From Fidelibacterota bacterium UBA7301 (GTDB lineage: Bacteria > Fidelibacterota > Marinisomatia > Marinisomatales > TCS55): DNA of 64,000 bases. The notes beneath the pieces were generated by a model, which saw only the letters and a list, made by a program, of their open reading frames with translations, was not told where the DNA came from and did not search any database. The stretch spans positions 1-64,000 of the forward strand of contig DKQT01000042.1 of the NCBI GenBank assembly GCA_002471845.1, in the 5' to 3' direction. The position numbers were made by a program, and so were the translations under genes. Each line of letters begins with the position of its first letter. Position 1 is the first letter of the stretch. Shown here piece after piece: positions 1-8,172 of this stretch.

Positions 1-627
1 TGAAATTAAAAAGGGGTTTTCTTTCATCTCATCAGCAAGTGTTGTAATCGGTCCATGGCCTGAATGGACAATTCGATCGTGGGGGATTGAATTCATTAAA
101 TGCACCAGGGAAGATTCCAGTGTATCCCAGTTGCCCCCTGGGAGGTCGGTCCGTCCCACACTCCCCCGAAACAGGGTATCACCCACAAAAATATGATTAT
201 CAATCTCCAGGCAGGTGCCCCCGGGTGTGTGTCCCGGTGTATTGACAGTATTGAATTGAAAATCACCAATGGTGATCCGCCCTTCACCCTTGAACCAATG
301 ATCTACTTCGGGTGTTTTTTTCGGCGGCATACCAAACATCCGACAAGTCATTTCGTATGTATTGAGGATAAATTTTTCGTCCTTATGAAGATAAAAGGGA
401 ATATCATATTTTTCTTTTAAAGGCTGGACGGCCCCAATATGATCCGAATGTGCATGTGTATTGATAATAGCAATGGGGACTAAATCATGGTCTTCAAGAG
501 CTTGAATAATTAAGAAATCATCCTCGCCGGGATCCACCAGCACTGCATCTTGTGAATCGGGATACCAGGCAATGTAACTGTTTTCCTGAAACGGGCCAGT
601 GACGACCGTTTCTACATTTAAGCTCAA
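1..627 (-). CDS. MBL-fold metallo-hydrolase (glyoxalase II-like), 3' end cut by window edge
   Basis: Seen: an open frame of 209 codons runs off the left edge, starting at a TTG (625-627) that overlaps the TGA stop of the GAPDH gene as TTGA. It carries the metallo-beta-lactamase metal motif THAHSDH, then TPGHTPGG, a FVGDTLF aspartate and a HSGHGP histidine near the end, in the order of the two-metal glyoxalase II/YcbL group. Family knowledge: such enzymes hydrolyse thioesters such as acylglutathione or related substrates in the cytoplasm. The short C-terminal part visible suggests a small YcbL-like protein rather than full glyoxalase II. Substrate unknown. The TTG start is chosen because the next in-frame ATG lies far inside the fold, and the overlap implies translational coupling. 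Confidence 0.85.
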   Translation of the reverse strand, partial: MSLNVETVVTGPFQENSYIAWYPDSQDAVLVDPGEDDFLIIQALEDHDLVPIAIINTHAHSDHIGAVQPLKEKYDIPFYLHKDEKFILNTYEMTCRMFGMPPKKTPEVDHWFKGEGRITIGDFQFNTVNTPGHTPGGTCLEIDNHIFVGDTLFRGSVGRTDLPGGNWDTLESSLVHLMNSIPHDRIVHSGHGPITTLADEMKENPFLIS

Positions 628-1694
628 ATTTCGCCGAAAAAGAGTTCGTTAAGACACTGGATCTTATCCTCATAAGAATGGGGATAAAGGAAATGTTCTG
701 CCGCGGAAATACTGCTCAAAATGGAGTTGCCGTCCTGGGGCGTGAAACAGAAACCATAGATCTCGTGATCATTCTTCACATGGAGGGATTGTTCCACCAC
801 GACTGTCTGGTTCAAAATGCGGCCGAAGTGACCGTGGTCCCTGCCAAATGAATATACAGTACTGGTCATATTTTTAGTTGTCATAGCAACCAAATTATTG
901 GCTTCAAGACGTTCCATCACCACATTCAAATTGGTAGGCTCCTTGGTTTTAAGGGCAAACCACAACACATGCATATATTGGCTGTTCACTTTCATAGCGG
1001 AAGAGAACATATTCAGGTCAAACCCTAAAGTGGCAAACAGTTCTGAAGCATCCTTGGCATGGTGTGAACCAAACATTTCATCACTGTGCCCTCCCACTGC
1101 CGGTGCAGGGATAAAACTTCCTGCCTGGCTGGTGTCATTGGCACGTCGTACACAGACGAAACGGCCTTCTTTCAGGTTCTCGGCCCCTCGGCCATCCAGC
1201 ACCAATGTATGCGTAATACATGAAATATTGTGGGTATTGCAGGACACTACCTGGACAAATTGATTTTCTCCATTTTTCAGAACAGAATCATTGATTCCCC
1301 GGGCATACTTTACCCCGAATCCATCTTCACTGCCCTGGGCCATAAAGCCTTTAACCTTGTCAGCAAATTTATGATAATATTTTTCTTTATTTTGATGACC
1401 GACGCCAGAGGGTGTACAATCAACCACTACTGTAGCACGGCTAATGGCTTCTTCTGTCTCCAATTCCGGGTCCATTCCCAATGCTTTAAAGTCCTCTACT
1501 CGGTCTTTATTCACGGCTAAACGTGCACCCCGTTTTAAAAGATCGAAAACTTTAGAGCGATCACTCCGCAGGGGTGTATTCTTGTTAAAGGTAACTTCGT
1601 CAATCCCCAGCCGATCGCGATAGTCACACAATAGACCGGTCAATGGCTCTCCGATGGTCCCTGTGCCTATGACATGTACGATTTTACGTTCCAT
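624..1694 (-). CDS. gap: type II (archaeal-type) glyceraldehyde-3-phosphate dehydrogenase
   Basis: 356 residues. Seen: an N-terminal nucleotide-binding GTGTIG (residues 10-15), VVDCTPSGVGHQN (about 90-102, compare archaeal DCTPEGIGAKN), the catalytic-cysteine motif VVSCNT with Cys152, then RRANDTSQAG, a SHHAKDA segment and a C-terminal NDHEIYGF segment. These match archaeal type II GAPDH block by block and not bacterial type I GapA. Known: this family oxidises glyceraldehyde 3-phosphate with phosphate and NAD(P). Its role here (glycolytic or gluconeogenic) is inferred. ATG at 1694 is preceded by AGGAG. It sits downstream of the ccm genes and is coupled to the MBL hydrolase gene. An archaeal-type enzyme in a bacterium is unusual and may reflect old lateral transfer. 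Confidence 0.88.
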   Translation of the reverse strand: MERKIVHVIGTGTIGEPLTGLLCDYRDRLGIDEVTFNKNTPLRSDRSKVFDLLKRGARLAVNKDRVEDFKALGMDPELETEEAISRATVVVDCTPSGVGHQNKEKYYHKFADKVKGFMAQGSEDGFGVKYARGINDSVLKNGENQFVQVVSCNTHNISCITHTLVLDGRGAENLKEGRFVCVRRANDTSQAGSFIPAPAVGGHSDEMFGSHHAKDASELFATLGFDLNMFSSAMKVNSQYMHVLWFALKTKEPTNLNVVMERLEANNLVAMTTKNMTSTVYSFGRDHGHFGRILNQTVVVEQSLHVKNDHEIYGFCFTPQDGNSILSSISAAEHFLYPHSYEDKIQCLNELFFGEI

Positions 1695-1709
1695 TATTGA
1701 AATAACTCC

Positions 1710-1841
1710 TTATTCCGATTGTTTACGATTTTCTTCTTTCAGATAACGGCGCTCAAAATGAAGTTGAATGACGAACCACGCTGCAATGGTTCCAAATACG
1801 ATTAAATAAACGGCCAGAAAGTAACCATAGAAATTATACAT
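1710..1841 (-). CDS. ccmD: CcmD-like small haem exporter membrane protein
   Basis: 43 residues. The ATG at 1841 overlaps the end of ccmC by 8 bases, and the TAA stop lies 15 bases before the gap gene. Seen: MYNFYGYFLAVYLIVFGTIA, one membrane helix, then a basic and charged tail (HFERRYLKEENRK). Known: CcmD is a tiny single-span protein of this shape. It associates with CcmC and CcmAB and is needed to release holo-CcmE. It has little conserved sequence, so the call rests on size, topology and position directly after ccmC. Confidence 0.75.
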   Translation of the reverse strand: MYNFYGYFLAVYLIVFGTIAAWFVIQLHFERRYLKEENRKQSE

Positions 1842-2505
1842 CAGCCACATTCCTGTTTTTGATTTTTATCACATGAATCCTGAACTTGAGCATTAATGTA
1901 TATATAATTGTAAAAATCCCCAGTGATAATAAAAATGGTATTAAAATTCCCGGTGGTTGGCTGGCCATTTCTACTTGAGGATGGGACTGGATTTCCGGCG
2001 CCCAGAACTGGACCGATACAAAAATTATCGGAACATCCACAAAAGCAATTATACCCAGGGCGGCGGCGTAGCGTCTAACCCGTTCAGCGTGGCCCCCAAA
2101 AGAACGCATCATAAAATAACCGATATAGATCAGGAAAAGGATCAGGGTTGTGGTGAGGCGTGGTTCCCAGATCCAAGGCTGACCCCAGATTGGGGTGGCC
2201 CAAATCGGACCGGTGATCAAAACCAGGGCCATGAATAAAGTCCCAATTTCGGCGGCGGCCAAGCCTACATCATCCCACTTATCATGCCCTTTGACAAAAA
2301 ACATGATCCCGGCGATCATAACAATAAAATAGGACAGGAACCCAACCCAAGCTGAGGGAACATGCACATAAAAAATTTTTTGTGCCCAGTGCTGGTCCGG
2401 TACCATGGGTATATTATAAATGACATTCCAAATATTGAAAAGTATAAAGCCGGCGGCTAACAAAAACCATACTCGGTTAGTCTTATTTTGAAAAAATGGG
2501 GTCAT
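1834..2505 (-). CDS. ccmC: haem exporter / CcmC cytochrome c maturation permease
   Basis: 223 residues, about the normal CcmC length. Seen: six predicted membrane helices, a periplasmic histidine in HVPSAW, and the tryptophan-rich haem-handling segment WGQPWIWEPRLTT, the CcmC form of the WWD domain. Known: CcmC presents haem in the periplasm and attaches it to the haem chaperone CcmE. Neighbours: the ATG at 2505 overlaps the ccmB stop by one base, and the ccmD-like gene overlaps its end. The E-F-I-A-B-C-D order makes one maturation operon. Confidence 0.93.
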   Translation of the reverse strand: MTPFFQNKTNRVWFLLAAGFILFNIWNVIYNIPMVPDQHWAQKIFYVHVPSAWVGFLSYFIVMIAGIMFFVKGHDKWDDVGLAAAEIGTLFMALVLITGPIWATPIWGQPWIWEPRLTTTLILFLIYIGYFMMRSFGGHAERVRRYAAALGIIAFVDVPIIFVSVQFWAPEIQSHPQVEMASQPPGILIPFLLSLGIFTIIYTLMLKFRIHVIKIKNRNVADV

Positions 2506-3170
2506 TATTCTTCAGTGATAAAGTCGAATAAAGTGTATCCAACGAGCGCGAAAATTACAATTATGGATAGAATGATCAATAACCATATTTGCCATAATTT
2601 AAAAGGATCTCCGGCCATAATACCGGCAGATATTTTGGTGGCAGAAATGATTACCGGTGACAGCAGTGGAAACAATAGAACAGGGAGCAATACTTCACTT
2701 AACCTGGCCCGCATGGCAATCCCCGATACAAGGCTGGCCACGGCCATAATTGCCAGATTAATAAGCAGTGTCGTTCCAATTGCTAAAAAAGGATCCGGTG
2801 GAAAATCGATCAAGAGAAACTTGAAAAAGGGAATTGCGACCAGTATTTCCATTAGAGTCAAAAAAATGAACCCACTGATCCATTTGGCAACAAAGATTAG
2901 TCCCCTGTCTATAGGTGCACTGATCAGCATGGAAAAAGCATCAAATTCCTTTTCGTAGGCAAAAGAACGGTGCACTCCCAAAACAGTGACAAATAACACC
3001 ATAATCCAGAACATACCCGGCACATAATTGGCCACAATAACCTTGGACACGTTAGTGGTAAATGCAAAAGCAAGAATAATAGATAACCCGAAAACCAGCA
3101 TAGACAGGGTGACTTCCCGGGAGCGAAATTCGATGAATAATTCTTTTTTGAGTAACGTAAAAAACATCAT
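2505..3170 (-). CDS. ccmB: haem exporter CcmB, ABC transporter membrane subunit
   Basis: 221 residues, typical for CcmB. Seen: a short cytoplasmic N-terminus (FFTLLKKELFIEFRSREV) followed by six hydrophobic helices; PVLLFPLLSPVIIS is typical of the family. Known: CcmB pairs with the ATPase CcmA (and CcmC/D). ATP hydrolysis releases holo-CcmE from CcmC. Its start overlaps the ccmA stop (ATGA-type, 3167-3170), so it is translationally coupled between ccmA and ccmC. Confidence 0.92.
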   Translation of the reverse strand: MMFFTLLKKELFIEFRSREVTLSMLVFGLSIILAFAFTTNVSKVIVANYVPGMFWIMVLFVTVLGVHRSFAYEKEFDAFSMLISAPIDRGLIFVAKWISGFIFLTLMEILVAIPFFKFLLIDFPPDPFLAIGTTLLINLAIMAVASLVSGIAMRARLSEVLLPVLLFPLLSPVIISATKISAGIMAGDPFKLWQIWLLIILSIIVIFALVGYTLFDFITEE

Positions 3171-3802
3171 TCTTCCAGGATCAAACCATCATCAAGGTGT
3201 AGAATCCGATCGCCATATTGTTCAGCCCGTTCCCGGTTATGAAGTACCATACACATGGATTTAAACCCCAGCTTCCAGCGGGTCAAGGCATCATCCATTT
3301 GCAAAATACCGTCCTGGTCCAGGCCAGAGAAGGGCTCATCAATTAACAAAAGATCCCAATCAGCCAATTCAGCATAAGTCAGTTTCAGGCGCTGCAGCAT
3401 TCCCTGGGAATAGATAGAAATTGGATCGTCAGCCTGATCCAATAAACCAAATTTATCCAAGTGATCCCTGATGATTGATTGATCAACTGATGATTCTCTA
3501 AGATCCATGGCTAATTCCAAATTTTCCACTGCAGATAGGGCCGTGTACATGGCAGGGGCATGACCCAGGTATAATAATTTCTTTCGTGCATTTGGAACCC
3601 CCTTGAACATATCAATATTCTGGAACAAAACTTCACCACTGTCACAAGCCATAATTCTTGCCAAAATGCGCAATAAGGTGGATTTCCCGGCCCCGTTCTT
3701 CCCCATAATGACTATCGTTTCACTTGCATTTAAATTGAAGGTGATATCCTTCAAGACAGGACGGTAGTTAAAGGATTTTGATAAATGAGAAACCGAAAGC
3801 AC
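3167..3802 (-). CDS. ccmA: CcmA, ABC ATPase of the cytochrome c maturation transporter
   Basis: 211 residues. Seen: Walker A GKNGAGKST at about residues 34-42, an ABC signature YSQGMLQRLKL in place of the usual LSxGQ form, and Walker B LLLIDEPFSGLD, then a late histidine (VLHN). Length fits CcmA (about 205). Known: it is the cytoplasmic ATPase that drives release of haem-loaded CcmE. Neighbours: ccmB overlaps downstream and a ccmI-like gene lies 7 bases upstream. Assignment is by position, since the sequence alone would only give an ABC ATPase. Confidence 0.92.
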   Translation of the reverse strand: MLSVSHLSKSFNYRPVLKDITFNLNASETIVIMGKNGAGKSTLLRILARIMACDSGEVLFQNIDMFKGVPNARKKLLYLGHAPAMYTALSAVENLELAMDLRESSVDQSIIRDHLDKFGLLDQADDPISIYSQGMLQRLKLTYAELADWDLLLIDEPFSGLDQDGILQMDDALTRWKLGFKSMCMVLHNRERAEQYGDRILHLDDGLILEE

Positions 3803-3809
3803 TGTTTTG

Positions 3810-4088
3810 CTAATTTTTAGGAGTTAATTGAGAAATTACCTTGGAAACTTCCTGTTTCAGTTCCTTCCGGGTGGCGTGATAATCCGCTTCATTAATATTA
3901 CCCATATCAAATTCCATTTCCAGTTCTTTTATCTGGCGGTAGATAAGAAGTTTTTTCCGCTTCAGGGCTTTGTCATCCATCGGGTTCTCCTGCTTCCCCA
4001 AATTTGGCAAAAATAATGGTTGGAGAACAAAAATAACCGGCAGAATGAACAGGATGAGTATAAAGCCATAATCCCTGACAAAATCCAT
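3810..4088 (-). CDS. CcmI-like small membrane protein of cytochrome c biogenesis
   Basis: 92 residues from the ATG at 4088, which shares a base with the ccmF stop (TAATG). An upstream extension inside ccmF is unlikely. Seen: MDFVRDYGFILILFILPVIF forms one membrane helix. A helical charged segment follows (KALKRKKLLIYRQIKELEME...GNINEADY), matching the start of CcmI proteins (lysine/arginine/glutamate-rich, ELE-x(4)-G-x(3)-DY). The TPR part of full CcmI is absent. Known: the CcmI N-terminal part works with CcmF/CcmH in haem ligation. No CcmH is present here, so its partner is probably CcmF alone. That is inference. Confidence 0.7.
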   Translation of the reverse strand: MDFVRDYGFILILFILPVIFVLQPLFLPNLGKQENPMDDKALKRKKLLIYRQIKELEMEFDMGNINEADYHATRKELKQEVSKVISQLTPKN

Positions 4089-6052
4089 TATGAATCCTTC
4101 CTCGGCCACAGCGCAATTACGGTGCCAAATACGAGTATGTAGCCTCCTATCCAAACCCAGCGTACCAAAGGATTGACCATAATCTTGATAAAGGCCACCC
4201 CATTCTCATTATCCACCGCTGAAAAGACGGAATATATATCTTTGTTCAAAGTGGAGTGAATATCCAGTTCACTATGGGGTTGGCGGCGATTGGGATCCGG
4301 ATTTCGGTGGAAATACACCCGTTTTTCAGGATGAAGATTGGTAACAAAATTTCCATTATCATCCGTCACACGGAGGTCAGAAACCCAAGCGTAATAGTTT
4401 GGTCGTTCTGATTCGAATAGTCGAATCAACTCAAATTCATAACCGGCTACATGGTCATTTTCCCCTACTTTAAGGCTGAATTCTTTTTCCTTGTCAAAAG
4501 CGTGGCCGGTGAAACCGATAAACATCAATACAATTCCTAAATGCACTACATAACCACCATACCGGGAGCGGTTTTTACTTACCATTCGTGTTAATGCGGT
4601 AATAATGGATTCATCAAATTTATTGGTCCGTGCCCGAATGCCCCGGGCAAACTCAGTTAAAACAGTCGCTGTTACAAAAACACAAAGGCTAAAAGAAATA
4701 ACAACATTAGCCTCCAGACCGATCAGGATAAAAATAATGGCCGCAATTAACCCGGACAGGATGGGAAAGGTAAAATTCCGGATGAGGTTTTTTTTGCCTG
4801 TCTTGCGCCAGGCAAGCAGTGGACCAATACCGGTTAAAGCCAAAAGAATAAAACCAATAGGAACATTTATCTGGTTAAAAAATGGCGGACCTACTGTGAT
4901 CTTGGTTCCTCTTACGGCTTCTGAGAATACGGGAAAAAGTGTGCCCCAGAAAACGGCGAAACACATAACCACAAAAACCATATTATTAAATAAAAATCCG
5001 CTTTCTCGAGAAGAAAAGGATTCCATTTTTCTCGGTGAACGTAAATCATTCATCCGCGTGTACATAACGCCAAACGACACCACCAGAATAAAAAACACAA
5101 AGGTCAGAAATATAGGTCCCAATGATGATGCAGTAAAAGAATGTACAGAACTCATAACACCGGAGCGGGTGAGGAACGTACCAAAAATGCACAGAGTGAA
5201 GGTGAGAATGATCAATACCATGTTCCACACCCGCAGCATATCCTTTTTTTCCTGGATGATGATGGAGTGAACGAAGGCTGTAGCTGTGAGCCAAGGCATA
5301 AAACTGGCATTCTCCACAGGGTCCCAGGCCCAATATCCGCCCCATCCCAATTCCTGGTAGGCCCACCAGCCGCCGAGGATTATGCCCACACTTAAGAAAA
5401 GCCAGGCCACCAATGTCCACCGCCGGATACTCTGGATCCATAATGGACTGGTATCCCGGTTCATTAAGGCAGAAATGGCGAAACCAAAGGGGACTGAAAA
5501 ACCCACATATCCCAAGTAAAGTGTCGGTGGGTGGATCGCCATGGTCACATTTTGCAGGAGTGGATTTAGGCCATTCCCATTAGCTACAACGAAGTCCGCC
5601 TCCGTGGGCATAAAAGGATTGGTCACAAAATTAGTCAGGACCAAAAAGAACATTTGCACGCTTGCCAGAGTGATGATCACCCAGGGCATTAACCTATTAT
5701 GCTTATTCTGGTTTTGAATAGTGGTAATTGTGGTATAAACCGATAAAATAAAAAGCCAGAATAAAAGTGATCCTGATTGTCCGGCCCAAAGTGCCGAAAT
5801 CTTATACATGGTGGGTGTTTCAAGGCTGCTATACCGGGCCACATAATCCAAATCAAAATTACTGATTATGAGCTGGTAACTGAGAATAAAAGTAGCCAGA
5901 AATACAAAAAATGAAATGCCCAGGGCCAAACGGTGACCAGTCAGATACAGGCGCTGATCCCCATTACGGGTATAAATAATTAGAGTAAGGACGGTGAGAA
6001 TAGAGAACCCAAACGCCATGTTCAGGGCTACACCGCCTGCAATGGGTGTCAT
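4088..6052 (-). CDS. ccmF: CcmF, haem lyase subunit of cytochrome c maturation
   Basis: 654 residues, the normal CcmF length. Seen: about 14-15 membrane helices, the WWD haem-handling segment WGGYWAWDPVENASFMPWL (about residues 235-255), conserved periplasmic histidines around it, and a large periplasmic domain near the C-terminus. Known: CcmF takes haem from holo-CcmE and ligates it to CxxCH motifs of apocytochromes in the periplasm. Neighbours: the start overlaps the ccmE stop by an ATGA, and the ccmI-like gene follows. There is no ccmH or thioredoxin-like ccmG in the window. Confidence 0.96.
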   Translation of the reverse strand: MTPIAGGVALNMAFGFSILTVLTLIIYTRNGDQRLYLTGHRLALGISFFVFLATFILSYQLIISNFDLDYVARYSSLETPTMYKISALWAGQSGSLLFWLFILSVYTTITTIQNQNKHNRLMPWVIITLASVQMFFLVLTNFVTNPFMPTEADFVVANGNGLNPLLQNVTMAIHPPTLYLGYVGFSVPFGFAISALMNRDTSPLWIQSIRRWTLVAWLFLSVGIILGGWWAYQELGWGGYWAWDPVENASFMPWLTATAFVHSIIIQEKKDMLRVWNMVLIILTFTLCIFGTFLTRSGVMSSVHSFTASSLGPIFLTFVFFILVVSFGVMYTRMNDLRSPRKMESFSSRESGFLFNNMVFVVMCFAVFWGTLFPVFSEAVRGTKITVGPPFFNQINVPIGFILLALTGIGPLLAWRKTGKKNLIRNFTFPILSGLIAAIIFILIGLEANVVISFSLCVFVTATVLTEFARGIRARTNKFDESIITALTRMVSKNRSRYGGYVVHLGIVLMFIGFTGHAFDKEKEFSLKVGENDHVAGYEFELIRLFESERPNYYAWVSDLRVTDDNGNFVTNLHPEKRVYFHRNPDPNRRQPHSELDIHSTLNKDIYSVFSAVDNENGVAFIKIMVNPLVRWVWIGGYILVFGTVIALWPRKDS

Positions 6053-6483
6053 GTGTCGATTTCGGTTAAGTTGTAGCTATTTTTGTCCCGGAGATCTCCC
6101 TCGTACCGGGAGGCACATTTAGTCTGTAATTCATCAGCATAAAAAGTGCCATTTAAATATTGGCCTGTGACGATCACTTCCGCACCATCCTTAAAAAGAT
6201 CCGGACGTGTGCGGTTATATTTCACGGACAATTCCGTTTGACCTTCTTTTAAAATAAAAGTGCAATCCAGGTGATTGGTTTCAGATATCTGGATGGAACC
6301 ATCTTTCACCAGCCCGCCCAATTTCGTCCGCTTATCAATATTCTGCTGGATCAAGCCTTCAACGGAAACAAAGGTTGCCATAGCTTTTTCATCTGCAGGA
6401 TTGGAAGACACCCAACCAATCCAAAAAATGACAACTACAATAACCCCGGAGATCATTATCATAAACTTTTTATTACTGGTCAT
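6049..6483 (-). CDS. ccmE: CcmE haem chaperone, CXXXY variant
   Basis: 144 residues. Seen: an N-terminal membrane anchor (FMIMISGVIVVVIFWIGW) and an OB-fold-like periplasmic domain with LGGLVKDGSI and VTGQY. The haem-binding region reads KCASRYEG, with Cys123 and Tyr127. Known: classical CcmE binds haem covalently through the histidine of HxxxY. In the System I* variant, described in Desulfovibrio-like bacteria and archaea, cysteine replaces it as CxxxY and CcmH is missing. Both traits hold in this operon. It starts 10 bases from the mutase gene upstream and overlaps ccmF. Confidence 0.93.
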   Translation of the reverse strand: MTSNKKFMIMISGVIVVVIFWIGWVSSNPADEKAMATFVSVEGLIQQNIDKRTKLGGLVKDGSIQISETNHLDCTFILKEGQTELSVKYNRTRPDLFKDGAEVIVTGQYLNGTFYADELQTKCASRYEGDLRDKNSYNLTEIDT

Positions 6484-6492
6484 TATTCTCCC

Positions 6493-8151
6493 TTAAAAAA
6501 CGGCCGCTTCCTGCCATTCACCAAATTCTGCTTTCATTGCCACTACAATTTCCCCCATAGTAGCGTAGACTTTCGCCGCTTTAATGATCGGCGGCATAAT
6601 GTTTTCCCCATTGCTACAGGTTTCCTGAATACGGCTCAAGGCCTGCTGCACGGCATTCTCATCTCTCGCTGCCCGCAGGCTGACCAAGGCTTTTTTCTGC
6701 TTGTTCTCCGCCTCATCGCCGATCTCTAATAAGGGAATTTCAATTTCCTCATCCTGCTTTTCAAAGGCATTTACCCCCACATGGATCAATTGCTTTTCAT
6801 CGATCTTTTGTTGGTATTCTGATGCCGCCCGGGCAATCTCTCTCTGAAAATAACCTTTTTCAATGGCCGGGATGACACCACCAAGATTTTCAATTTCTTC
6901 AAAATATTTTTCTGCTTCTGCTTCCATGTGGTCTGTCAGGGATTCTATAAACCAGGATCCGCCCAATGGATCCGCCACGTTGGCCACACCTGTTTCAAAG
7001 GCAATCAATTGCTGGGTCCTCAGGGCAATCTCCGCCGCTTTCTCCGTGGGCAACGCCAGGGTTTCATCCATAGAGTTTGTATGCAGGGACTGAGTACCGC
7101 CCAATACCGCAGCCATGGCCTGAAAACCCGTTCGGGCAATATTATTTTCCGGTTGTTGTGCAGTGAGAGAGCATCCTGCAGTCTGGGTATGAAACCTTAA
7201 CTTCCAGGAGCGGGGATTCTTGGCGCCATACTTGTTTTTCATCCGTTTGGCCCATATACGGCGGGCGGCGCGATACTTGGCGATCTCTTCAAAGAAATCC
7301 AGGTGGGAATTAAAAAAGAAGGACAGGCGTGGTGCGAAAGCATCCACGTCCAAACCTGCGGCCATTGCATATTCTACATAAGTGAATCCATCTGCCAGGG
7401 TAAAGGCCAATTCCTGGGCTGCCGTGGATCCCGCTTCCCGGATATGGTATCCGGAAATGGATATAGTATTATATCTGGGCATATGCTCCGTGCAAAAGGA
7501 CATCATATCGGTGATCACCCGCATGGAGGGTTCCGGTGGAAAAATCCATTCTTTTTGGGCAATGAATTCTTTCAAAATATCATTTTGAAGAGTACCACGC
7601 AGATTTTCCAATGGCACACCCTGGTTATCGGCCACGGCAATATAAAAGGCCAACAGGATAACGGCAGGACCATTAATGGTTTGAGATACAGAAATATCTC
7701 CCAAATTGATACCATCAAACAGCCGTTCCATATCTTTTATAGATGCTATGCTGACGCCGCACTTACCCACTTCCCCTTTGGACCAGGGATGGTCCGGGTC
7801 ATATCCCATGAGGGTGGGCATGTCGAAAGCAACGGACAGACCCGTTTGGCCTTTGCTCAATAAAGATTGGTAACGAGCATTGGTTTCTTCAGGTGTGCCG
7901 AAACCGGAGAATTGCCGTTTGGTCCACAGTTTTCCCCGGTACATATTGGCATGAACCCCGCGGGTGTAAGGAAACTGCCCAGGAAATCCTAACTTTTCTA
8001 AATAGTCATTATCGGGATTTTCAGGATAATACAGGGAGTCAACCAGCTCACCACTCAAGGTATCAAAACTGTAATCACGGGTGGATGAAGCATTGGCTTT
8101 TTCTGCCCATTGGTTCCTGGCTTTATTAAATAATTCTAACTGCTTAGACAT
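6493..8151 (-). CDS. acyl-CoA mutase large subunit, methylmalonyl-CoA mutase type, lacking B12 domain
   Basis: 552 residues: the TIM-barrel catalytic domain only. It stops where fused mutases continue into the cobalamin-binding domain, so DxHxxG is absent and a separate small subunit would be needed; none is in the window. Seen: [60 protein letters not shown] and GGTQSLHTN, all hallmark blocks. The residue matching Tyr89 of Propionibacterium mutase is histidine (RGVHANMY), so methylmalonyl-CoA is likely but another acyl-CoA substrate is possible. The start is 22 bases from cstA. The adenosyltransferase gene at 15.2 kb could supply the coenzyme. Confidence 0.87.
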   Translation of the reverse strand: MSKQLELFNKARNQWAEKANASSTRDYSFDTLSGELVDSLYYPENPDNDYLEKLGFPGQFPYTRGVHANMYRGKLWTKRQFSGFGTPEETNARYQSLLSKGQTGLSVAFDMPTLMGYDPDHPWSKGEVGKCGVSIASIKDMERLFDGINLGDISVSQTINGPAVILLAFYIAVADNQGVPLENLRGTLQNDILKEFIAQKEWIFPPEPSMRVITDMMSFCTEHMPRYNTISISGYHIREAGSTAAQELAFTLADGFTYVEYAMAAGLDVDAFAPRLSFFFNSHLDFFEEIAKYRAARRIWAKRMKNKYGAKNPRSWKLRFHTQTAGCSLTAQQPENNIARTGFQAMAAVLGGTQSLHTNSMDETLALPTEKAAEIALRTQQLIAFETGVANVADPLGGSWFIESLTDHMEAEAEKYFEEIENLGGVIPAIEKGYFQREIARAASEYQQKIDEKQLIHVGVNAFEKQDEEIEIPLLEIGDEAENKQKKALVSLRAARDENAVQQALSRIQETCSNGENIMPPIIKAAKVYATMGEIVVAMKAEFGEWQEAAVF

Positions 8152-8172
8152 GGCGAATTTCGGACATCAAAT

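Noticed and set aside
898..1263. Opposite-strand open frames inside GAPDH and throughout the long minus-strand operons
   Set aside because: They lie antisense to well-conserved genes, have no family motifs, and their amino acid content looks random.
3810..4154. Longer 114-residue version of the CcmI-like protein
   Set aside because: The extra N-terminus lies wholly inside ccmF; the ATG at 4088 overlapping the ccmF stop and starting a membrane helix is more credible.
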